64,000 nucleotides of DNA from Mytilus edulis (taxonomy: Eukaryota; Mollusca; Bivalvia; Mytilida; Mytilidae), in the NCBI RefSeq assembly GCF_963676685.1, contig NC_092349.1, forward strand, positions 86,192,604-86,256,603, written 5' to 3'. The notes beneath the pieces are model-generated. The model saw nothing but the letters and a program-made list of their open reading frames with translations, ran no database searches and was not told where the DNA came from. The position numbers and the translations under genes are program-made. The number at the start of each line of letters is the position of its first letter. Position 1 is the first letter of the stretch. Positions 58,588 through 64,000 of the stretch are shown here, one piece after another.

Positions 58588-61500
58588 TCATCCTTGAATT
58601 ATTCTTGAAATTTTTGCTGTACGCTTATTGATCTCTCTACTTATAGCCTTGCATACCTAAGAAAAGTCATTTGTATGTTTATAAATTATACATCATGGCT
58701 ATCTTTCTCTGGATACATTGTTCATATTAATCTAACTTACATAAATCATGCTCACAAAATTACATAATGAACCTTATTACAAAATGTACCTTGGCATTTG
58801 TAATAACTTTGTATTATTTTTTTGCTCTGAAGTTGAAAGCCAGATTTGTGATGAATCGTAAAAATGATGTCAAAAACGTGTACTTGATATTATAATACAA
58901 ACTATCGATACATTTGAGTGTAAGTTTGTCTTTAGGTAGCGGTATTAAAGAGGTCGAATCTTTTATTGTGTCGATTATGACCTATTCCCGAAAGTGAAAA
59001 CTCAAGTAAGTGCAGTTGTGCACAGGGGATAATGCATACATAATAGGAGACCACAACTCTGGCAATACTCCCGTAATCTCTCATTTTGTCAGTCATGACA
59101 TTTTCTGGTTTTTATTTGGGATATTGCCTTATTTTTTTACGCAGTTTGTTTATGAAATTTGACCAGCGGTGAATAAAAGACAATCAAAGATACCAATGTT
59201 ATAATATTGTACGCCAGGAGAAAATTTTGCCCACTAAAGACCATTTCAAAGGCTGGAAAGTAAAGAGTAAAAACTAAAATCAAGGACAAGATTCTGAGCG
59301 GTGTTGCCGAAAGTATATTCACTACTGTTGACTGATTTTAAATAAAATGCCGATGATATTCTTTATGTTTCTATAAATATATCGTAAACTACTCACCTGT
59401 CCTTTAAGTTTTCGCTTTAATAGTTTGTCAACATTTACAAATGTTTTTACAACCCATGCCAACAATTTGCCTTTTAGTTTGACTTTAAAGGAACCAATCG
59501 ATTCAGAACATTTCGCAACACTAAATGTGCGCGTGCCTACAAAAATCATTAAAATTAGATATACTATTGTAGCTTATTTGAAAATGTACTTGTTTATCAT
59601 GTTGTAGCACAATTCAATGAAATAAAAGTCAGCATTATTTGATATGATCCTGTTTGCATGGCTAAGACATACCAGCAAACAAATCATTCTTTCATAGTTG
59701 ATAAGTGTAACATATGAACATTATTCGAGGGGCACGTGTTGTGAAGTTAGAAATGTGACTGACACTTTTGTTTGATTTGTGTTCGTTTTTTATTACAAAT
59801 TTTGCTACTAAATAACAGGTGTATTGCTTACAAATATTTAACATCAATAAATTTATTCTAAAAGTAATAACTTGACGGAATGAACGAAAATGCTTAGTAC
59901 AAAATTTATTTAGGTTGTATGTGTCATTTTTTTGTCGATAGTTAATAATTATTTTATTATTTTCTTAATCATTACTTTTATATTGTTAGACTTACTTAAG
60001 GTCACCTTGAACGACACGTTGGAAACAGTTGCTCTTAAAGTACCAGACTCCTGATATTTAATAAATAAAATTCGCCTGAAAAAATATAATTCAATGTTAT
60101 AGGTTTCTACTTGGAAATTAAACTTACATTCTATATTCTTTGGAACATCTTTGTTTTTATTATATATTCACACGATAGATACACTAAGACCGTTTTGATT
60201 TGTGTAAATTGTGATCGCTATGTTGTCTGATATCCGTTTATCCTGCGTATGTCTTCATTATATAAATTATTTCATTTACTCGATCTTTTCTATATTGTGC
60301 GATATTTGAGCAATTAAATACTTCTTAAATACACATTGTACAAATTGAGAACATTTTTATTATTAGATAAAACAGTAGTATTTATTTTCTTAATTCATTT
60401 TCAATATATCAATCAGGCCATAATAGATGAACATCGGTCAATCAGATTAACATGGAATGCAAACTGAAACCTGGAGTCTACTTGAGCCCGATAGACTCGC
60501 AACTGCTAAAGACATTTAGGCAGACTGGCTCAAGTTATTGGCAATTAATAATAAACTCTTATGAATTTGGTGCATGTCAATGCTCACTTGAGTAACCTTG
60601 ATCAGAACTATTCAGATAGATTGGCCACGATAGACGTGTACCGTAACAATGGCAATATGAAAACAGTTTCAACATCCGAACAGTCAGAACTATAAGTATT
60701 CTGTCATGTGCATTTTTTTTCCGATGAGGTTAATTCATTACTGTCCGGAGAAGTCGTTTATAGTCAATTCAGTACTAGAAGAAAGGCGTAAGAAACAAAA
60801 TAGACATTTAAACCCATAATTTAAAAATGCACTAGCATCGCTACGGCAACAAACAATGAAAAGACCAACAGACAAACAACGGCACACACAAAAAAACACC
60901 AAAAAAAAACTAAAGGCTTAGTGACACGTACCCTAACAGAAATCGGGAGTGATCTCAGGGTAAGCACATCCTGTTCTACATGAATTATCAGTAGTTTTCA
61001 GACAATTCAGTCTGGTGTTGAGTTAATGACACATACTAAATAATCTGAACATAAACTGAGTTGGTCTTAATTTCAATTCCGAGAAAGTAGTAAAACATAC
61101 CCCGAACAACAAACAAATACAGGCGTTTTAAAGAGTTATTATATTAAATAGAAATGAAAACTAGAATTCAAATCTTCTGTTTGAAACTTGACAGAAGTTC
61201 AATAAGAATGTTATTAAATATTAACGTTCAAAGTTGACTAGAAATGTATTTTTTTACAAATTTAAACTTAAGCACTAACACAATGGTACAAAGTTAATTA
61301 TGGAAAAAAAAACCTAGAAAACAATCACAATTAAAAAAATAAGTAAGATCTTATGACAAATAGTTAGGTTCCTATTTCGTGCACTTACTTTTTTACTCGC
61401 CAGTCAGCTGTTACTCCAAGGCCAATGTTGGATGCTTCGATAACTATATTGTTCTTCCAATCCCCCTTGATCGTTATTTTTGGATTGTCAAAATTGGCTA

Positions 61501-63258
61501 TCTTTATACTGATTGATTAGACAATAAAAATCATTATTGAAGGAATTACATATGAATAATAAGTATTTCAATCTTTACAATTTAATAAAAGCTTCTAGAA
61601 CACACACATCTTATAAATGATTTATGCTTTGATTACCTTGCATGTATATCATATTCTTTCCATGTATGTATGTGTACGTATATCGTATTCATTCCATGTA
61701 TGTATATGCATGTATATCGTATTCATTCGATGTATGTATGTGTATGTATATCGTATTCATTCCATGTATGTATGTGTATGGATATCGTATTCATTCCATG
61801 TATGTATGTGCATGTATATCGTATTCATTCCATGTATGTATGTGCATGTATATCGTATTCATTCCATGTATGTATGTGTATGTATATCGTATTCATTCCA
61901 TGTATGTATGTGTATTTATATCTGATTATGTTAGGTGTTCTGTTTCATATATTTGGTGAAATGCTCTCAAGAGCGTAAACTTACAAAAAAGAAGATGTGG
62001 TATGATTGCCAATGAGACAACTGTCCACAAGAGACCAAAATGACACAGACATTAACAACTATAGGTCACCATACTTATATACGTGTATGTTTAAACCATG
62101 CCGAATCAAAATAAAGTGTTCTTATCTCATCTTACGATTAAATATTACTAGTATTATAAAGCAGATTTTAAATAGTTAGATCAGAGACGTGCAGTTATTT
62201 TTTTAAATGGAAATAACACTGTTAATATTGTGACTGTGTCGAATTGCATATTTCAATAAATCTTCCTCGTAAACATTCAAACCAAAAACAATAGAAAGAG
62301 AACGACTTAAACATCCTTGTTTAAATGATAAGATGTATGATCAAAGTGATGACGTTCATGAATCATGACATTATTTTTAAAAACAAAACTTTGCAGAATA
62401 TTGCAAAATTGTATTGCTTTATTATTATTTATTGTATTCAGAAAATAAATGTTAGCATGGTCTTACTTTTTGATGTACGATCCTCCTTTGAAATTCACAT
62501 CCTTTATTTTTAGATATTTGGAAATGTCTGTGCCTGAAATTGCTTTTAAAACACCCGTTGCTGAAAATAACATAGATATATGTTTTATGTTTAATTAATA
62601 CGGAACATATAGTTATTGATATTCTTAAACCGGTACAATAAATAAAATATTTTCTACGTAAGAAAAAGGTTACATTGGTCTGACTTAATATGCTTAATTT
62701 GAAGTCGAATACAATACACAATATACAATATACAATATATGTTTGACACAGATTAATGTTGGTCTGGTGATTTGAGCATATGTATTTTGTCATTTTCAAC
62801 ACAGAGTTCAAGCTGATGATAAACATGAAGTTGTAACATTTGTGTCTCATCCTTTTTTTGTTTCTGAATTATGAAATGTGTTAAAATTAAAATTAAAGCA
62901 AGAAATAATTCAAACAAATCAACAGTTTAAAGTTATAGTATAAATAGAATAACGTTAATTTATTTATTTAACAATTACAATACATATCGTCAGTTAATAA
63001 TTACAATATATATCCTCATTTAATAAATACAATTTATATTTGTGTACATTTGTTTTTGTATGGCGTTAACATTTTTTATTACAATGTATGCACATGTAAC
63101 ATTGTGTTAACTTCTCTTTTTTTATTACGATGTATGTACGTGTGGTATTGTGTTTACTTACCTTGTTTAATTCGCTTCGATGTGGTTTCCTTAGGATAAA
63201 CACTCGGAATTATTAGAAAAAAAATACATATCAGCGAAGGTGTTATTTTACACTTCAT
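58588..63258 (-). CDS. Secreted single-domain BPI/LBP-like (TULIP) protein, 199 residues, six coding exons
   Basis: Coding exons on the minus strand: 63258-63162, 62560-62467, 61508-61389, 60075-59996, 59536-59397 and 58656-58588. All introns are GT-AG, phases agree at all five junctions (1, 2, 2, 1, 0), and the sum is exactly 200 codons with stop. Exon 1 gives a signal peptide (MKCKITPSLICIFFLIIPSV) and KETTSKRIKQ. Later parts read LKIKDVNFKGG, ITIKGDWKNN, GLGVTADWRVKK, QESGTLRATVSNVSFKVTL, AKCSESIGSFKVKL, LLAWVVKTFVNV and KGQVCKAISREIN. The SGT...SNVSF strand and the two cysteines (AKCS, QVCK) match the conserved disulfide region of BPI/LBP proteins, which bind lipids or bacterial endotoxin outside the cell. 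Family members are usually about 450-480 residues with two barrels; here TGA TGA follows QG and only the N-terminal part remains. It could be a true one-domain form or a gene with a nonsense change. Confidence 0.85.
60780..60985 (+). repeat. Degenerate R2 copy in intron 3 of the BPI-like gene
   Basis: Recognisable by AGACAAACAACGGCACACAC, GACACGTACCCTAACA and GGGAGTGATCTCAGGGTAAG. The rest of intron 3 (60076-61388) shows nothing further. Confidence 0.6.
61640..61925. repeat. 34-bp minisatellite in intron 2 of the BPI-like gene
   Basis: About eight copies of TATATCGTATTCATTCCATG then TATGTATGTGTATG. Because 34 is not a multiple of three and the unit has no stop in any plus frame, all three frames stay open for about 100 codons; these are artefacts. 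Confidence 0.92.
61988..62085 (+). repeat. Dispersed repeat R1 in intron 2 of the BPI-like gene
   Basis: AAGATGTGGTATGATTGCCA, GAGACCAAAATGACACAGAC and ACTATAGGTCACCATAC: the best-preserved R1 head in the window. Confidence 0.75.
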
Positions 63259-63312
63259 GATTATTTTGTCAACTTTTCAAAAATGTATAACAAATCAATT
63301 GAAAAAGAACTT

Positions 63313-63320
63313 ATTTTATA
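63313..63320 (-). promoter_or_regulatory. Possible TATA box of the BPI-like gene
   Basis: TATAAAAT on the minus strand lies 55 bases before the ATG. A start site about 25-30 bases downstream would leave a short 5' UTR. This assumes that no 5' non-coding exon lies beyond. Confidence 0.4.
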
Positions 63321-63329
63321 GTATCTATG

Positions 63330-64000
63330 TTCATGAATTGTCGAATAAAATTTGACAAAGATGTGGTTATGTATTTTATAAATTCCAATTTCTTGGAAAA
63401 TGATAAAATATAGTTTGAATTTTGAATTCATTGAATCTGAAAAACAAAATCACTATAGAACTCCAAGAAAACAATATTTATTCGTGGTAAGTCATAGGGT
63501 GTGAAAGCTTTATATCTGACTATTTACCTTTTACTTCTTTTTTTCAATGTCAACAAACATATTTGAAAAACAGGTTGCGGATACAAATTCCTTGTATTAT
63601 TAATAATATGTCTTTTAATTATGTGACGTTTATCTATTCATGTAAAACATAAACATTTCGTGTCCTGTTGTGAGGTCATTAACTCATGTCATTCTGTTGT
63701 TTACATATTTTAATGTACTTTTGTTATTTACATTTATGTATTTCTCAACAGACAACAACCTACTATAACATCAAGTCTACGCATAATTTCGTTCACTAGT
63801 ACATACCAAATTTGAAATTAAAAACGAACGAAGCAGGAACCGTAGCAATAGTAAAAAATGAAGAGATAACACTCCAACAAACAATTGACTAAAGTTATTT
63901 CGTTACAGCATAGAAATAAGAAAAGAGCATTAAAGTCAAACCCAATTCAAAATACTCTGAATAGTAAAATCATAAAAAAACTGAACTCCGAGGAAAATTA
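63330..64000. other. Intergenic sequence at the right edge
   Basis: AT-rich. The last 65 bases (63935-64000) are the start of a family H repeat (AAACTGAACTCCGAGGAAAA). No gene recognised. Confidence 0.5.

Noticed and set aside
59322..59549. 75-codon minus-strand frame as an independent gene
   Set aside because: Its middle is a real coding exon (59397-59536), but both ends read into introns past good splice sites.
61617..61978. Three overlapping plus frames of about 100 codons (YRIHSMYVCVC-like repeats)
   Set aside because: They are the three frames of a 34-bp minisatellite within an intron.
62452..62850. 132-codon minus-strand frame
   Set aside because: It overlaps exon 2 of the BPI-like gene in the wrong frame; the splice-bounded frame 62560-62467 fits the neighbouring exons and this one does not.

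Overview
The window is eukaryotic: GT-AG introns, about 30% GC, dense decayed repeats, an animal opsin gene and a secreted BPI/LBP-type gene. The dispersed repeats, the tRNA-derived SINE, the LINE and the DIRS-type element fit a bivalve mollusc. A mytilid mussel is my best guess, from general familiarity with such repeats and not from a search.

Layout. 1-5.3 kb: a LINE retrotransposon on the minus strand, with ORF1 (zinc knuckles), a puzzling 375-codon open frame, and an apparently intact ORF2 (endonuclease plus reverse transcriptase) running off the left edge. 5.4-8.3 kb: four plus-strand exons of an opsin (tetraopsin/neuropsin-like) that keeps the retinal-binding lysine. The exon(s) for TM1 are missing, and the LINE 5' end lies directly against the first visible exon. 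8.3-12.7 kb: intergenic sequence with a SINE and other dispersed repeats.

12.7-57 kb is the most unusual part. It is built from old, diverged, direct duplications. Block A (about 12.7-18.1 kb) is repeated as block B (about 32.6-40.7 kb). A second unit type, U (about 3.5-5 kb), occurs at about 18.5-21.95, 21.96-26.06, 27.4-31.1, 44.1-47.5 and 47.6 kb onward. The copies differ by insertions, so many mobile elements have a natural empty site inside the window. U units carry a conserved divergent pair of TATA boxes. Blocks A and B carry a short conserved minus-strand coding-like exon. Insertions include a 1.85-kb minisatellite, hairpin MITEs, a 482-bp foldback element made of TTCACGTGAA-like palindromes, a DIRS-type tyrosine-recombinase retroelement relic (41.1-44.05 kb), and a TTAA-flanked interval with perfect 19-bp terminal inverted repeats (52.97-56.39 kb).

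58.0-63.3 kb: a minus-strand gene of six coding exons plus a 3' UTR exon, pieced together by splice-phase matching. It encodes a 199-residue secreted protein resembling only the N-terminal part of BPI/LBP proteins (TULIP fold), which bind lipids or bacterial endotoxin. A 34-bp minisatellite and a dispersed repeat sit in its second intron. The last 0.7 kb holds only repeats.

The two host genes are unrelated to each other. Everything between them is non-coding as far as I can see, apart from transposon relics and the short candidate exons listed.
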